From Algoriphagus antarcticus (lineage in GTDB: Bacteria > Bacteroidota > Bacteroidia > Cytophagales > Cyclobacteriaceae), in NCBI RefSeq assembly GCF_002150685.1, contig NZ_MSSW01000007.1, positions 62,001 to 126,000 of the forward strand: a stretch of 64,000 nt of DNA. Reading direction: 5' to 3'. Of this stretch, positions 33,172-43,309 are shown piece after piece. Position 1 is the stretch's first letter. Each line of letters begins with the position of its first letter. Both the position numbers and the translations under genes were made by a program. A model generated the notes under the pieces. That model saw nothing but the letters and a program-made list of their open reading frames with translations. It did no database searches and had not been told where the DNA came from.

Positions 33172-33756
33172 TCAAGAAAATAATGGAGGAGGAGATTCGA
33201 TCCCATGAACAGGATCTAAATAGAAATTAATAACTAATTCAATTTTGGAATTCAAATTTGTATTAGCAAAAACTTCAAAGAAAAAAGGGACTGGCTGAAG
33301 ATAATCTTTGACTAGAAGTTTAATGACCGTTTTTCCATTTTGGTCTAGTGGAATGTCATCCTCTGTCAGGAAAGATATCCACTTTTTTACCGTACTGTCC
33401 AGAACTCCTCTAGCGGTATCGGGTACCACAATAATTTGTAGTGTATCATTTTGATAACGCTGCTTGATCGCACGAAAGAATTGACCATCCTTCTCAAAAG
33501 AGGTATTGGTAGGTTGAAAAAGCTCTTGATTTGCCATGTAAGGAGCTAAAAGCGGAATCTCAATTAGTGTCTCCTGAGCAGGAATTGAATTTTCACTATA
33601 AATAATATCCACCCACTTACGCTCCAGGTGCTGGTCGTAAGAAAAATAGAATGCGTAGTAGCCAAAATGGTACAGGACAAAGCATCCTAAAAGAAATATG
33701 GAAAGGGCTTTCTTCAATTCTGGGATTATTACAATTCGAAAAATATCAAAATTCAA
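33172..33756 (-). CDS. Hypothetical membrane-anchored protein
   Basis: A 194-residue protein with one hydrophobic helix near the N-terminus (about residues 15-37, KALSIFLLGCFVLYHFGYYAF) and an extracytoplasmic, strand-rich remainder with no cysteines in conserved pairs and no recognisable catalytic motif. The C-terminus is proline-rich (GIESPPPLFS). It is upstream of the barrel/haloperoxidase pair with a 134-nt gap, so it may or may not share their transcript. Family not recognised. Confidence 0.65.
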   Translation of the reverse strand: MNFDIFRIVIIPELKKALSIFLLGCFVLYHFGYYAFYFSYDQHLERKWVDIIYSENSIPAQETLIEIPLLAPYMANQELFQPTNTSFEKDGQFFRAIKQRYQNDTLQIIVVPDTARGVLDSTVKKWISFLTEDDIPLDQNGKTVIKLLVKDYLQPVPFFFEVFANTNLNSKIELVINFYLDPVHGIESPPPLFS

Positions 33757-33843
33757 TTTGTAAAACCAACCTCAGCCAAAAATATATGATCTAATATTTT
33801 ATTATTTAATACTAAATCAAAATGATATTCTACCATTTCAAAA

Positions 33844-34041
33844 CTATCGAAATAATATTTTTAGGATAAACAAAATAATAAAAAGTAAAACTGAAGATAG
33901 CCCATAGATCTTTAGGACTTTGAGACGATTCATCCTGTCCATAAACCAAAGTACAAACACCGGGCGGATCATTCCAGCAACCAGGCTAACCAGAGAAAAA
34001 TAGAAAAGAAACCAAAGCAGGATTAGAATTGCAGACATCAT
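33844..34041 (-). CDS. Small two-helix membrane protein
   Basis: A 65-residue protein with two hydrophobic helices (about residues 3-30 and 46-63) joined by a short basic loop (MDRMNRLKVLK). There is no recognised family. The composition, the hydrophobic pattern and the tidy placement between infB's terminator and the next gene favour a real gene, but its small size keeps confidence moderate. Confidence 0.55.
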   Translation of the reverse strand: MMSAILILLWFLFYFSLVSLVAGMIRPVFVLWFMDRMNRLKVLKIYGLSSVLLFIILFILKILFR

Positions 34042-34052
34042 GAGGTAAAACT

Positions 34053-34078
34053 AAAAAAGGAACAGCAATGCTGTTCCT
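34053..34078 (-). terminator. Terminator of the rimP-nusA-infB operon
   Basis: On the minus strand GGAACAGC / GCTGTTCC with a 3-nt loop runs into TTTTTT, about 26 nt after the infB stop. Confidence 0.88.
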
Positions 34079-34103
34079 CTTCATTTCTATATCTAAGCGA
34101 AAA

Positions 34104-37016
34104 TTATTTCTTACGCTTGATCTCCTTCATTTCATAACCTTCGATTGTATCCTCAATTTCAATGTTATTGAAATTCTTGATTGAAATACCACATTCGTAA
34201 CCAGCTTTCACTTCAGCTACATCGTCTTTGAATCGCTTCAATTGATCTATCTCTCCTTCATGAATTACGATACCGTCTCTGATTACACGGATCTTGTTTT
34301 TTCTGGTAATGAAACCATCCGTAACGTACGAACCTGCAACAGTTCCGATCTTCGTGATTTTGAAGACTTCTCTTACTTGGATATTACCAGTAATTATTTC
34401 TTCAAATGTAGGCTCAAGCATACCCTCGATTGCATCTTTGATCTGGTTGATCGCATCGTAAATGATCGAGTAATGTCTGATTTCGATCTCTTCCTGCTCT
34501 GCTAGTTTCTTCGCGTTGGAAGAAGGTCTCACTTGGAATCCCAGGATAATCGCATCAGAAGCAGAAGCTAGCAATACATCAGATTCAGAGATCTGGCCAA
34601 CGCCTTTATGGATAATACTCACCTTCACTTCATCTTTAGAAAGTTTCAATAGTGAATCGGAAAGTGCTTCTACTGATCCATCCACGTCACCTTTGATGAT
34701 GATATTCAATTCCTTGAAGCTACCGATAGCCAAACGACGACCGATCTCATCCAACGTAATATGCTTCTTAGTTCGTAAACTTTGCTCTCTCTGGATTTGC
34801 TCTCTTGAGTTAGCTATATCTCTAGCTTCACGCTCTGTGCCGTAAACTTTAATGATATCGCCTGCTTGTGGAGCTCCACCAAGACCTAGTACCTGAACAG
34901 GTGTAGATGGTCCAGCTTCTTTCAACTTTTTACCTTTATGATCAAACATCGCTTTCACACGACCGTAATGCTGACCTGCAAGGATTATATCTCCAACTCT
35001 CAACGTACCCGCCTGAACCATAATAGTAGAGACATACCCACGTCCTTTATCTAAGGAAGCTTCGATAACTGTACCAGCGGCATTTTTATCAGGATTGGCA
35101 GTAAGTTCCAATACTTCCGCTTCAAGAAGTACTTTTTCTAGAAGGTCATCGATACCTTCACCTGTTTTTGCAGAGATATCTTGGGATTGGTATTTTCCGC
35201 CCCACTCTTCAATCAAGAGATTCATATTAGCAAGCTCTTCTTTGATCTTGGCGGGATTGGCGTTTGGTCTGTCTATTTTATTAATCGCAAAGATCATAGG
35301 AACACCTGCCACTTGCGCGTGGTTGATGGCTTCCTTAGTCTGAGGCATGATGTTATCATCAGCTGCAATTACAATAATTGCGATATCGGTTATTTTAGCT
35401 CCACGGGCACGCATCGCAGTAAAGGCTTCGTGACCTGGAGTATCTAGGAAAGCAATCTTGTTGCCTGTCTTAGTCATTACATCGTAAGCACCGATGTGCT
35501 GAGTAATTCCACCTGCTTCATCAGCAGTCACTTTGGACTTACGGATGAAATCTAGCAAAGAAGTCTTACCGTGATCGACGTGACCCATGATGGTCACGAT
35601 TGGTGCTCTTTCTAATAGTTGTTCTGGCAAATCAGCTTCGTCAACCTCAATTTCATCTTCAATTGATTTGGTGAATTCTACTTCATAGCCGAACTCGTCC
35701 GCAATAATTGTAATTGCTTCTGCATCTAATCGCTGGTTAATAGAAACGAACATGCCCAAAGACATACAAGCGGAAATTACCTGATTTACAGAAAGATCCA
35801 TCAATGAAGCAAGATCATTTGCTGAGATAAATTCAGTAACCTTTAAGATTTTAACCTCATCTGTTTCAAAATCTACATCTCTATCTCTTTCGGCTTTCTT
35901 ATCTCTACGACTTTTACCTTTTCCTCCGCCGGCACTTTTGCCTTGAAGACGAGCTAAAGTTTGCTTGATCTGATCTTGGATTTCCTTCTGAGTAGGTTCA
36001 GCTTTTTGAACTCTGACCGGAGGACCGCTTCTTTGTTGATTTCCACCCGGACGATTTCCGGCAGGATGAGGACGGTTGCCCGGGCCTCCCGCAGGACGAT
36101 TTCCTTGTCCTGGTCCTCCTGGCTTATCTATGCGCTTACGTGGTCGCTTTTTATCTCTTCCTCTTTCATCAGAAGAAGCTACTGGACCACCTTTTTTCTT
36201 AGGTCGATCTGCTGGGAGTTCTATTTTACCTAATACAGTAAGTCCTTTGAGAGACTCTGCTTTAGCAGAAATTAACTGATCCTTTGCAGCTGGAGCCGCA
36301 GGGGCAGTAGGAGTAGGTTGTTGTGGAGCTGGCTTAGGCTGTTCCTTTCTAACCTGCGGTGCTGGAGGAACATTCGGCTTTCTCGCTTCCTGAGCTGGTT
36401 TTGGCTGAGGTCTGGACTGTTGAGCAGGATGCGGCTTTCTAGTGTCTCCATGCTTTTGACCATACTTGTTTTGACCTTGCTGCTGCTTATGCCTCGGCAC
36501 TGGAGCAGTGTTTTTACTCAGGTCAATTTTACCCAAAACTTTAATACCCTCTAATTTAGGAGTTTCGGCAGAAACTTTCTCCGGCTCGGCAGGCGGAGTA
36601 GGTGTAGAAGACGGCGCTGACTTAGTCTCCTCAGCTGCTTTATTGGCAGGAGCTGGAGTTGGTGTCGAGGCTGCTGGCTTTGGCTCCTCGACTGCTTTGG
36701 GAGCAGGCGCTGGAGTTGGAGCTGGCGCAGGCGCTGGTGGCGCTGGCTTAGGCTTTGGCTCCTCTTTTGGAGTTTCAGGCTCTATTGAAATAGGCTCATG
36801 GCGTTTCCCTATAGAGAGGTGTGAAGCCTCCTCTTTATCCAGGGCAGAAGATTTGAATTCCTTATTCAGCATCTCAACTTGATTCATGTTGATTTTTGAA
36901 TTAGGATTATTCTCCACCTCATAGCCCTTTTTAGCCAAGGACTCAACTATGGTTGCCGTACCCACGTTGAGTTTTCTGGCTATTTGGCCTAAACGCATCA
37001 TTTTTTCTTCTGACAT
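34104..37016 (-). CDS. infB: Translation initiation factor IF-2
   Basis: A 970-residue GTPase that places initiator tRNA on the 30S subunit. An N-terminal IF2N helix bundle ([20 protein letters not shown]) is followed by about 300 residues of low-complexity Pro/Ala/Lys/Gly linker. A second IF2N-like segment ([20 protein letters not shown]) precedes the G domain ([24 protein letters not shown]), and then come domains II to IV. ATG 37016 ([10 protein letters not shown]) is preferred to a TTG two codons upstream. It is last in the rimP-nusA-infB operon and is followed by a terminator. Confidence 0.96.
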   Translation of the reverse strand: MSEEKMMRLGQIARKLNVGTATIVESLAKKGYEVENNPNSKINMNQVEMLNKEFKSSALDKEEASHLSIGKRHEPISIEPETPKEEPKPKPAPPAPAPAPTPAPAPKAVEEPKPAASTPTPAPANKAAEETKSAPSSTPTPPAEPEKVSAETPKLEGIKVLGKIDLSKNTAPVPRHKQQQGQNKYGQKHGDTRKPHPAQQSRPQPKPAQEARKPNVPPAPQVRKEQPKPAPQQPTPTAPAAPAAKDQLISAKAESLKGLTVLGKIELPADRPKKKGGPVASSDERGRDKKRPRKRIDKPGGPGQGNRPAGGPGNRPHPAGNRPGGNQQRSGPPVRVQKAEPTQKEIQDQIKQTLARLQGKSAGGGKGKSRRDKKAERDRDVDFETDEVKILKVTEFISANDLASLMDLSVNQVISACMSLGMFVSINQRLDAEAITIIADEFGYEVEFTKSIEDEIEVDEADLPEQLLERAPIVTIMGHVDHGKTSLLDFIRKSKVTADEAGGITQHIGAYDVMTKTGNKIAFLDTPGHEAFTAMRARGAKITDIAIIVIAADDNIMPQTKEAINHAQVAGVPMIFAINKIDRPNANPAKIKEELANMNLLIEEWGGKYQSQDISAKTGEGIDDLLEKVLLEAEVLELTANPDKNAAGTVIEASLDKGRGYVSTIMVQAGTLRVGDIILAGQHYGRVKAMFDHKGKKLKEAGPSTPVQVLGLGGAPQAGDIIKVYGTEREARDIANSREQIQREQSLRTKKHITLDEIGRRLAIGSFKELNIIIKGDVDGSVEALSDSLLKLSKDEVKVSIIHKGVGQISESDVLLASASDAIILGFQVRPSSNAKKLAEQEEIEIRHYSIIYDAINQIKDAIEGMLEPTFEEIITGNIQVREVFKITKIGTVAGSYVTDGFITRKNKIRVIRDGIVIHEGEIDQLKRFKDDVAEVKAGYECGISIKNFNNIEIEDTIEGYEMKEIKRKK

Positions 37017-37078
37017 AAGCAAAAACTTCTTTCGAAATCTTAAATAATTAGGGTATTATACGGGGATTATTTCCCGCT

Positions 37079-38323
37079 TTATTGATCAAATTCTTGTCCG
37101 AGAATCCTGAATATCTCATCAACAGTTTCTTCTTCAAGTTCTGTTCTTCGAGTCAGGTCCTCTTTAGTCAAGCTCAATACGCTTTTTGCAGTATCTAAGC
37201 CTGTCTTTTTTAATTCGTCGATGATCCAGCTGTCGATTTCATCGACAAACTCTCTCAAATCAACATCTTCTTCTTCGCTCTCATTCAACTCACGGAATAC
37301 ATCGATCTCATAACCAATCAATCTACTCGCAAGTTTGATATTATATCCACCTTTACCGATAGCAAGTGATACTTGGTCTGGCTTAAGGAATACTGATATT
37401 CTCTTTGTCTCCTCATTCGCAGTGATGGAAGAAACCTTGGCAGGACTCAATGCTCGAGTGACATAAAGATCCAAGTTTTCTGTGAAATTGATCACATCAA
37501 TATTTTCATTCTGCAGTTCTCTTACCACAGCATGAATTCTTGATCCTTTCATTCCCACACAAGCTCCAACTGGATCAATACGATCATCGTAAGATTCCAC
37601 CGCAACTTTGGCTCTTTCTCCTGGCTCTCTTACAATTTTGATAATTGTAATCAATCCATCATATACCTCTGGCACTTCATTCTCAAACAAGCGTTCTAAG
37701 AAAATCGGAGAAGTTCTAGAAAGTATGATCTTTGGATTACCATTAGACATATCCACTCTGTGGACTATTGCCTTCACGGTATCCCCTTTCCTGAAGCGAT
37801 CCTTAGAGATCTGCTCTGCCTTTGGCAAAATCAGTTCGTTGCCATCACCATCCATCAGAAGTATCTCTCTTCCCAGAATCTGGTAAACCTCAGCACTTAC
37901 GATCTCTCCTACCAGCTCTTCATACTTACTATAAAGAATATCTTTTTCGAGGTCTTTGATTCTCTGGATCAATGTCTGACGAGCCATCTGCACAGCACGT
38001 CTTCCGAAAGCCTCCAGCTCAATTTTCTCGTAAACCTCTTCACCTATTTCAAAATCCGGTTCGATTTTACGGGCTTCCGCAAAGCTGATTTTGTCTAAAT
38101 CCCAAATATCCTCAGAATCGTCGTCGACAATTTCGCGGATACGGAATATCTCAAGGTCACCTTGATCAGCGTTAATGGTCACATCGAAGTTTTCATCTGT
38201 TTCAAACTTCTTGCGAATCATCGCTCTGAACACATCTTCCAAGATACGGATCATCGTAGGTCGATCCACATTTTTAGATCTCGCAAATTCAGCGAAGGAT
38301 TCTATTAAGACTTTGGCATCCAT
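37079..38323 (-). CDS. nusA: Transcription termination/antitermination protein NusA
   Basis: A 414-residue protein with an N-terminal RNA-polymerase-binding domain, an S1 domain (about residues 130-200, LVGEIVSAEVYQILGREILL), and two KH domains (GACVGMKGSRIHAVVRELQ and VSLAIGKGGYNIKLASRLIG). A short C-terminal helical domain ends in TGLDTAKSVLSLTKEDL and what follows it. It modulates pausing and termination. The gene is 5 nt downstream of rimP and 62 nt upstream of infB, the classical operon order. Confidence 0.96.
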   Translation of the reverse strand: MDAKVLIESFAEFARSKNVDRPTMIRILEDVFRAMIRKKFETDENFDVTINADQGDLEIFRIREIVDDDSEDIWDLDKISFAEARKIEPDFEIGEEVYEKIELEAFGRRAVQMARQTLIQRIKDLEKDILYSKYEELVGEIVSAEVYQILGREILLMDGDGNELILPKAEQISKDRFRKGDTVKAIVHRVDMSNGNPKIILSRTSPIFLERLFENEVPEVYDGLITIIKIVREPGERAKVAVESYDDRIDPVGACVGMKGSRIHAVVRELQNENIDVINFTENLDLYVTRALSPAKVSSITANEETKRISVFLKPDQVSLAIGKGGYNIKLASRLIGYEIDVFRELNESEEEDVDLREFVDEIDSWIIDELKKTGLDTAKSVLSLTKEDLTRRTELEEETVDEIFRILGQEFDQ

Positions 38324-38328
38324 TTGAT

Positions 38329-38805
38329 TTATTTAAAAGATACTTGTACAATTGATTTCTTCATCTCTTCAAAAGGAAGAGAAACTTCCTCCTCTGTGGC
38401 TTTTTTGCCCTTTTCCTTTTTCTTTTTCACCAGTACTTTTACGCCGATTTCAGATACCTCCAGTAGTTTGCCTTGAATTTCTTCTCCCGAAGTCAAAGAA
38501 ATCTTTAGCTCCCTGTTGATATTTTTCTGAAATTGTCTCCTACTACTCAAAGGAAAGTCTAGCCCTGGGGAAGAAACCTCCAGAATATAAGCCTCAGGCA
38601 TCATATCTTTTGCCTCCAGCTCTTCCGAAACCGCCCTGCTTAGCTTAGCGCAAGCTTGGATAGTCACACCTACATCAGCGTCCAGAAGGATGTTGAGAAG
38701 CTTTTTACCCGATTTCTCAGACATCTTCACCTCTACGATGAAATGATTCTCATCGGGAAGATGCTTCTCTACAATCTCTTCGATAGCTTGCTTCAATTCA
38801 GTCAT
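38329..38805 (-). CDS. rimP: Ribosome maturation factor RimP
   Basis: A 158-residue protein of the RimP/YhbC family needed for 30S maturation. It has the N-terminal alpha/beta domain (KLLNILLDADVGVTIQACAK, then MMPEAYILEVSSPGLDFPL) and a C-terminal SH3-like domain with a lysine-rich loop. ATG 38805 (MTELKQAIEE) is chosen; the frame continues upstream to 38832 through a leader hairpin. It is first in the rimP-nusA-infB operon. Confidence 0.93.
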   Translation of the reverse strand: MTELKQAIEEIVEKHLPDENHFIVEVKMSEKSGKKLLNILLDADVGVTIQACAKLSRAVSEELEAKDMMPEAYILEVSSPGLDFPLSSRRQFQKNINRELKISLTSGEEIQGKLLEVSEIGVKVLVKKKKEKGKKATEEEVSLPFEEMKKSIVQVSFK

Positions 38806-38821
38806 AGTATGTATAATGAAA

Positions 38822-38843
38822 GAGGGGACCATATGGTGTCCCC
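38822..38843 (-). promoter_or_regulatory. Leader hairpin upstream of rimP
   Basis: AGGGGAC and GTCCCCT pair around an 8-nt loop containing CATATG. It lies between the predicted promoter (38867-38898) and the rimP start, so it would be transcribed. It could be an attenuator or mRNA-stabilising structure; no long T tract follows. Confidence 0.5.
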
Positions 38844-38866
38844 TCCAGAAACTTTCGAATACGACG

Positions 38867-38898
38867 CAAAGGTAAAATAATTTTGCAGTAAAAACAAA
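38867..38898 (-). promoter_or_regulatory. Bacteroidota-type promoter of the rimP-nusA-infB operon
   Basis: On the minus strand TTTG (38898-38895) is followed after 20 nt by TACCTTTG (38874-38867), matching both elements of the consensus. The resulting leader is about 55 nt. Confidence 0.6.
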
Positions 38899-39020
38899 GC
38901 ACCTCCTAAATCAAGAGATAGAGATAATTAGGTTTTTTTTCTGTTAAAAAACTTCGCCAAACTAAAGCCCCTTTTAAGTCATTTGATTTTGTTACCAAAA
39001 TATATCCCGATTCTATCAAA

Positions 39021-39046
39021 TTTGTCCCATTAAGATAATAATTTTG
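39021..39046 (+). promoter_or_regulatory. Candidate promoter of the mre operon
   Basis: TTTG at 39021-39024 and TAATTTTG at 39039-39046 lie upstream of mreB. The 14-nt spacing is shorter than usual, so the -7 box is the stronger part. The rest of the 318-nt region between rimP and mreB (38806-39123) shows only AT-rich sequence and the rimP promoter and leader. Confidence 0.4.
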
Positions 39047-39123
39047 CCGACCCTCGTTTAATATGAATGCTTAGCATAGTATATTAAACTCTCAACTCCA
39101 GTAAATACAATCAATACCTAAAA

Positions 39124-40152
39124 ATGGGATTATTTGACTTTTTCTCTAGTGATATTGCAATTGACCTCGGTACCGCAAATACCCTGATCATTCATAAAGA
39201 TAAAATTGTAGTAGACGAACCTTCCATCATCGCAATTGACAAAACTACCAATCGAGTATTGGCCGTGGGTCGTGAAGCAATGAACATGCATGAGAAAACG
39301 CATGAAAACATAAAAACCATCCGTCCACTGAAAGATGGGGTAATCGCCGATTTCTACGCCGCAGAGCAAATGATCAGAGGATTGATCAAAATGATCCCTG
39401 GTCAGAAGAAAGGCTTATTCCCACAGTCTCACCGCATGGTGATCTGTATTCCTTCTGGAATTACCGAGGTGGAAAAAAGAGCAGTGCGTGACTCTGCCGA
39501 GCACGCTGGCGCAAAAGAAGTTTATATGATTTACGAACCGATCGCTGCGGCTATCGGTATCGGGATCGACATAGAGAAACCAATGGGATCCATGATTGTG
39601 GATATCGGAGGTGGTACTACTGAGATCGCATTGATCGCTCTTTCTGGTATCGTAGCCGATCAGTCTATCAGAGTTGCAGGTGACACATTCACCAAAGACA
39701 TTTTGGACTACATGCGTCGTCAGCACAACTTGCTAATCGGTGAGCGATCTGCTGAAAAAGTAAAAATAGCAATTGGTTCGGCCTTGACAGAGCTCGACGA
39801 TCCACCGGAAGATTACGAGATCAGAGGTCGTGACTTGATGACTGGTATTCCTAAGGTGATCAAAGTTTCTTATTCTGAAATTGCTTTCTCTCTGGACAAA
39901 TCAGTTTCGAAAATAGAAGAAGCTGTACTGAAAGCATTGGAGATTTCTCCACCTGAACTTTCTGCTGATATCTATGACAATGGTATTCACCTTACTGGCG
40001 GTGGCGCTTTGCTGAAAGGCCTTGACAAAAGGCTTCATCAGAAGACCAAACTTCCAATTCATATCGCAGAAGATCCACTGAGAGCTGTGGTGAGAGGAAC
40101 AGGCACAGCCTTGAAAAACGTACAGAATTTCCGAACAGTATTGATGACTTAA
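39124..40152 (+). CDS. mreB: Rod-shape-determining protein MreB
   Basis: A 342-residue bacterial actin that forms filaments guiding lateral wall synthesis. The ATPase signatures are present: IDLGTANTLI (phosphate 1), VDIGGGTTEIALI (phosphate 2) and the adenosine motif LTGGGALLKGLDKRL. Length is typical. First gene of mreB-mreC-mreD-mrdA-rodA, with intergenic gaps of 7 nt or overlaps throughout. Confidence 0.97.
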   Translation: MGLFDFFSSDIAIDLGTANTLIIHKDKIVVDEPSIIAIDKTTNRVLAVGREAMNMHEKTHENIKTIRPLKDGVIADFYAAEQMIRGLIKMIPGQKKGLFPQSHRMVICIPSGITEVEKRAVRDSAEHAGAKEVYMIYEPIAAAIGIGIDIEKPMGSMIVDIGGGTTEIALIALSGIVADQSIRVAGDTFTKDILDYMRRQHNLLIGERSAEKVKIAIGSALTELDDPPEDYEIRGRDLMTGIPKVIKVSYSEIAFSLDKSVSKIEEAVLKALEISPPELSADIYDNGIHLTGGGALLKGLDKRLHQKTKLPIHIAEDPLRAVVRGTGTALKNVQNFRTVLMT

Positions 40153-40159
40153 ACCCCGA

Positions 40160-40996
40160 ATGCTACGCATCCTTCAATTCCTTTATAGTCTAAGGTCTTT
40201 TCTCTTGTTTGTTTTGCTTGAAGTATTGGCGATAGGATTAATTGTCTCCAATAATTCACCTCAGGGTGCAGCTTTCTATAATAGTTCCAATGCAGTAACC
40301 GGATCTGTTCTCAAGACCCGCTCAGACGTCGTGGATTTCTTTTCCCTTGCAGAGGCAAATGAAGCGCTACTCAGCGAAAATGCCGGATTGCTTGAGGAGC
40401 TTAAAACCATGAATGCAATTCCTGATAGTGCAACTATCAAGTTGGATTCTGCATTTGAAGCACAATTCAATTTCAAAGGAGCCAGGATTATTAGTAACTC
40501 CCTGCGTTTTGCACAAAATCATATTACCCTAAACAAAGGGTCTTACGATGGTGTAAAGCCGGGAATGGGAGTATTCAATGAGCAAGGTGTAATAGGAAGA
40601 GTGAAGTCAGTTTCTGAAAATTACTCAGTAGCCATTTCACTGCTGAACACAGAAATGAACCTTTCCTCCAAAATCAAAACCAATGATTCTTTTGGTACCG
40701 CAAAATGGGATGGAAAAGACTCCAACAAAACCAAACTACTGTATGTTCCTCGGCACGTGACTGCGAACCCTGGGGATACGGTCGTCACAACTGGATACAG
40801 TGCAGTATTCCCAGAAGGAATTCTAGTTGGCATCATTGAAAGCGTAAATCAAAGCGAAGACCCAAACTACTTGGATGTAGTAATACATCTTAGCGTAGAT
40901 TTTAGCAAAGCTCATTATGTCTATTTGGTAGAAAATACTCAATTGGCTGAGCTTGATACGCTTTACAAGCAATCAGAAATAGAAAATGAATTTTAG
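40160..40996 (+). CDS. mreC: Rod-shape-determining protein MreC
   Basis: A 278-residue protein with an N-terminal membrane helix (about residues 13-32), a coiled coil (about 60-90) and a periplasmic beta-barrel pair (NHITLNKGSYDGVKPGMGVF and NPGDTVVTTGYSAVFPEGILVG). It links MreB to PBP2 in the elongasome. The 3' end overlaps mreD by 11 nt. Confidence 0.94.
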   Translation: MLRILQFLYSLRSFLLFVLLEVLAIGLIVSNNSPQGAAFYNSSNAVTGSVLKTRSDVVDFFSLAEANEALLSENAGLLEELKTMNAIPDSATIKLDSAFEAQFNFKGARIISNSLRFAQNHITLNKGSYDGVKPGMGVFNEQGVIGRVKSVSENYSVAISLLNTEMNLSSKIKTNDSFGTAKWDGKDSNKTKLLYVPRHVTANPGDTVVTTGYSAVFPEGILVGIIESVNQSEDPNYLDVVIHLSVDFSKAHYVYLVENTQLAELDTLYKQSEIENEF

Positions 40997-41507
40997 AAAT
41001 CTGATCACTCACGTCTTCCTGGTGATTTGCCTGTGCTTGGTACAGATACTCCTGCTGAAAAACCTTGCGCTTTTTGGTGTAGCCTTCTGTTTCATATACC
41101 TATTGGCTATACTGAGTTTTCCTATCAACATGCGAAGCTTTCCCTTGATCTTAATCAGCTTCGGACTAGGCCTACTTATCGACGTGTTCTACGACACACT
41201 TGGACTTCATGCTGCTGCGGCCACACTCTTGGCGTTCCTGCGAACCTACTGGCTCAAAGCTATCAGTCCCAATGGCGGCTATGATGACGCTAACAATCCT
41301 ACCTTCCCTGCAATGGGAATTGGTTGGTACATTAGCTATTCATTGCCTTTGGTTTTTGTCTTTTCACTGATGTTTTTCATTGCCGATCAGTGGGGAACCG
41401 GAGGATTGTTTGGCGTGTTAAACAAAAGTCTTTTCTCCTCGATATTCACAGTCATTTTGGCTATAATTGTACAACTACTGTTCTTCAAACGCAGGAGAGG
41501 AATCTGA
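40986..41507 (+). CDS. mreD: Rod-shape-determining protein MreD
   Basis: A 173-residue protein with five or six hydrophobic helices and few polar loops, the usual MreD pattern (RSFPLILISFGLGLLIDVFY is the most recognisable part). It starts within mreC, and its TGA shares one base with the ATG of the next gene, so the cluster is translationally coupled. Confidence 0.9.
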   Translation: MNFRNLITHVFLVICLCLVQILLLKNLALFGVAFCFIYLLAILSFPINMRSFPLILISFGLGLLIDVFYDTLGLHAAAATLLAFLRTYWLKAISPNGGYDDANNPTFPAMGIGWYISYSLPLVFVFSLMFFIADQWGTGGLFGVLNKSLFSSIFTVILAIIVQLLFFKRRRGI

Positions 41508-43309
41508 TGAACGACCAAAGGCCCGTAGTAATAATCATCTTTGTTTTCTTAATAGCTGTGGTTCTTTTGACCAAGCTTTTTATGATACAAGTGATGGACG
41601 ACAGCTTTCTCAAAAGAGCTGAGCGAAACGCTATTCAACGAGTAGTAGATCACCCCTATCGTGGATTAGTCTATGACCGCAATGGAAAATTGTTGGTTTA
41701 TAACAATCCTATTTTTGATTTAATGATCGTTCCGAAAGAATTTGAAATGGGAGATACTACCCGTTTCTTAGAGCTTTTTGGGATTACTAAAGAGCACTTG
41801 ATCGAATCATATCAGGCTGCGCGAAAATATTCCTACGTCAAACCATCCACTTTCATCAAGCAGATCTCCACCAATGAATTTGCCAGAATTCAGGATTTTC
41901 TGATCGATTACCCAGGCTTATTTATCATGACTCGGTCTGTCCGCTCCTATCCAGAGCCAGTGGCTGCTCATGCCTTAGGATACATAGGTGAGATCAGCGG
42001 CAGACAGCTGGAACGTGACAGCTCAGGCTACTATGTGCAAGGGGACTATGTAGGTCTGAGTGGAATGGAACGCTTCTACGAGGATGAGATGCGAGGCAAA
42101 AAAGGAGTGAAATACAAAATGGTCAACGTACGTGGAGTAGATAAAGGCCCCTTCAAAGATGGGGAGTATGACACCGCATCTGTTGCAGGTCATAATATCA
42201 ACTCTTCCATAGATATGGAGCTCCAGAAGTATGGCGAATTGCTTATGATGGGAAAGACAGGATCTGTTGTGGCTATTGAGCCTAAAACAGGAGAAATCCT
42301 CTCCATGATTTCCGCTCCTTTCTATGACCCAAATACGCTTACTGGCTCAGAGTTTAGCAAAAGCTATACAGCACTAAATGCGCTGGAGACAAAGCCACTA
42401 TTCAATCGTCCCATAATGGCGACCTATCCTCCCGGTTCTATTTTCAAGATTGTTCAGAGTTTAATTGGTCTTCAGGAAGGTGTTTTGACTCCTGAAACTA
42501 CTTTCGCTTGCAATAAGTCCTTGGTAGCTTGTCACAATCACCCATCTCCTTTAAATCTATTCGGCGCGATCCGAAATTCTTGTAATCCTTACTATCATCA
42601 GGCTTTCCGCCAAATCATCAATCAGGAAGTTTCCAGTAATACCTATAAGGACACTGAGATTGGATTAAATGCCTGGCGTGATAATGTGCTGAAATTTGGA
42701 CTAGGCGGCACTTTAGGAATAGATATGCCAAATGAAAAAGGCGGAGATGTTCCTTCCAGTAAGTATTACGACCATTTCTATGGCAATGGTCGCTGGAAAT
42801 ATTCCACTATTTATTCACTTTCAATTGGTCAAGGAGAATTACTAGTCACTCCAATTCAGATGGCCAATTTGGCAGCGATCTTCGCAAACAAGGGCTATTA
42901 CTACACTCCTCACTTGATAAGAGCAATAGACGGTGACAAAAGTCAAATCCCTCAGCAATACCTTACCAAACACGAAGTGGGCGTGGATGCACATCATTTT
43001 GACATGGTGCAGGATGCTATGGTTCAAGCGTTATACGGCACTGCCCAGCGAGCTATCATGAAGGACATACAGATCGCAGGTAAAACTGGAACGGCACAAA
43101 ACCCACACGGTGAAGATCACTCTGTATTCATTGCTTTTGCCCCAAAAGAAAACCCGCAAATAGCAATTGCTGTCTATGTGGAAAATGCTGGCTGGGGAGG
43201 TAGAGCCGCAGCAAGTACGGCTTCTCTGATGATAGAAAAATACCTCAGAGACAGTATCTCCAGACCTGATTTGGAGAAATATGTCATAGCGGGAAATTTC
43301 ATTTATTAA
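41507..43309 (+). CDS. mrdA: Penicillin-binding protein 2 (peptidoglycan transpeptidase)
   Basis: A 600-residue class B PBP: N-terminal membrane helix (about residues 5-25), pedestal domain (VYDRNGKLLVYN onward), and transpeptidase domain with SxxK in PPGSIFKIVQSL, SxN in IRNSCNPYY, and KTG in AGKTGTAQNPHG. It cross-links lateral wall peptidoglycan together with RodA. ATG 41507 overlaps the mreD stop by one base and is preferred to an upstream in-frame start at 41390 inside mreD. rodA follows with a one-base overlap. Confidence 0.96.
   Translation: MNDQRPVVIIIFVFLIAVVLLTKLFMIQVMDDSFLKRAERNAIQRVVDHPYRGLVYDRNGKLLVYNNPIFDLMIVPKEFEMGDTTRFLELFGITKEHLIESYQAARKYSYVKPSTFIKQISTNEFARIQDFLIDYPGLFIMTRSVRSYPEPVAAHALGYIGEISGRQLERDSSGYYVQGDYVGLSGMERFYEDEMRGKKGVKYKMVNVRGVDKGPFKDGEYDTASVAGHNINSSIDMELQKYGELLMMGKTGSVVAIEPKTGEILSMISAPFYDPNTLTGSEFSKSYTALNALETKPLFNRPIMATYPPGSIFKIVQSLIGLQEGVLTPETTFACNKSLVACHNHPSPLNLFGAIRNSCNPYYHQAFRQIINQEVSSNTYKDTEIGLNAWRDNVLKFGLGGTLGIDMPNEKGGDVPSSKYYDHFYGNGRWKYSTIYSLSIGQGELLVTPIQMANLAAIFANKGYYYTPHLIRAIDGDKSQIPQQYLTKHEVGVDAHHFDMVQDAMVQALYGTAQRAIMKDIQIAGKTGTAQNPHGEDHSVFIAFAPKENPQIAIAVYVENAGWGGRAAASTASLMIEKYLRDSISRPDLEKYVIAGNFIY

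Noticed and set aside
36508-36882. 124-residue Gly/Ala-rich frame antisense to the infB linker
   Set aside because: Mirror of the Pro/Ala-rich linker codons of IF2.
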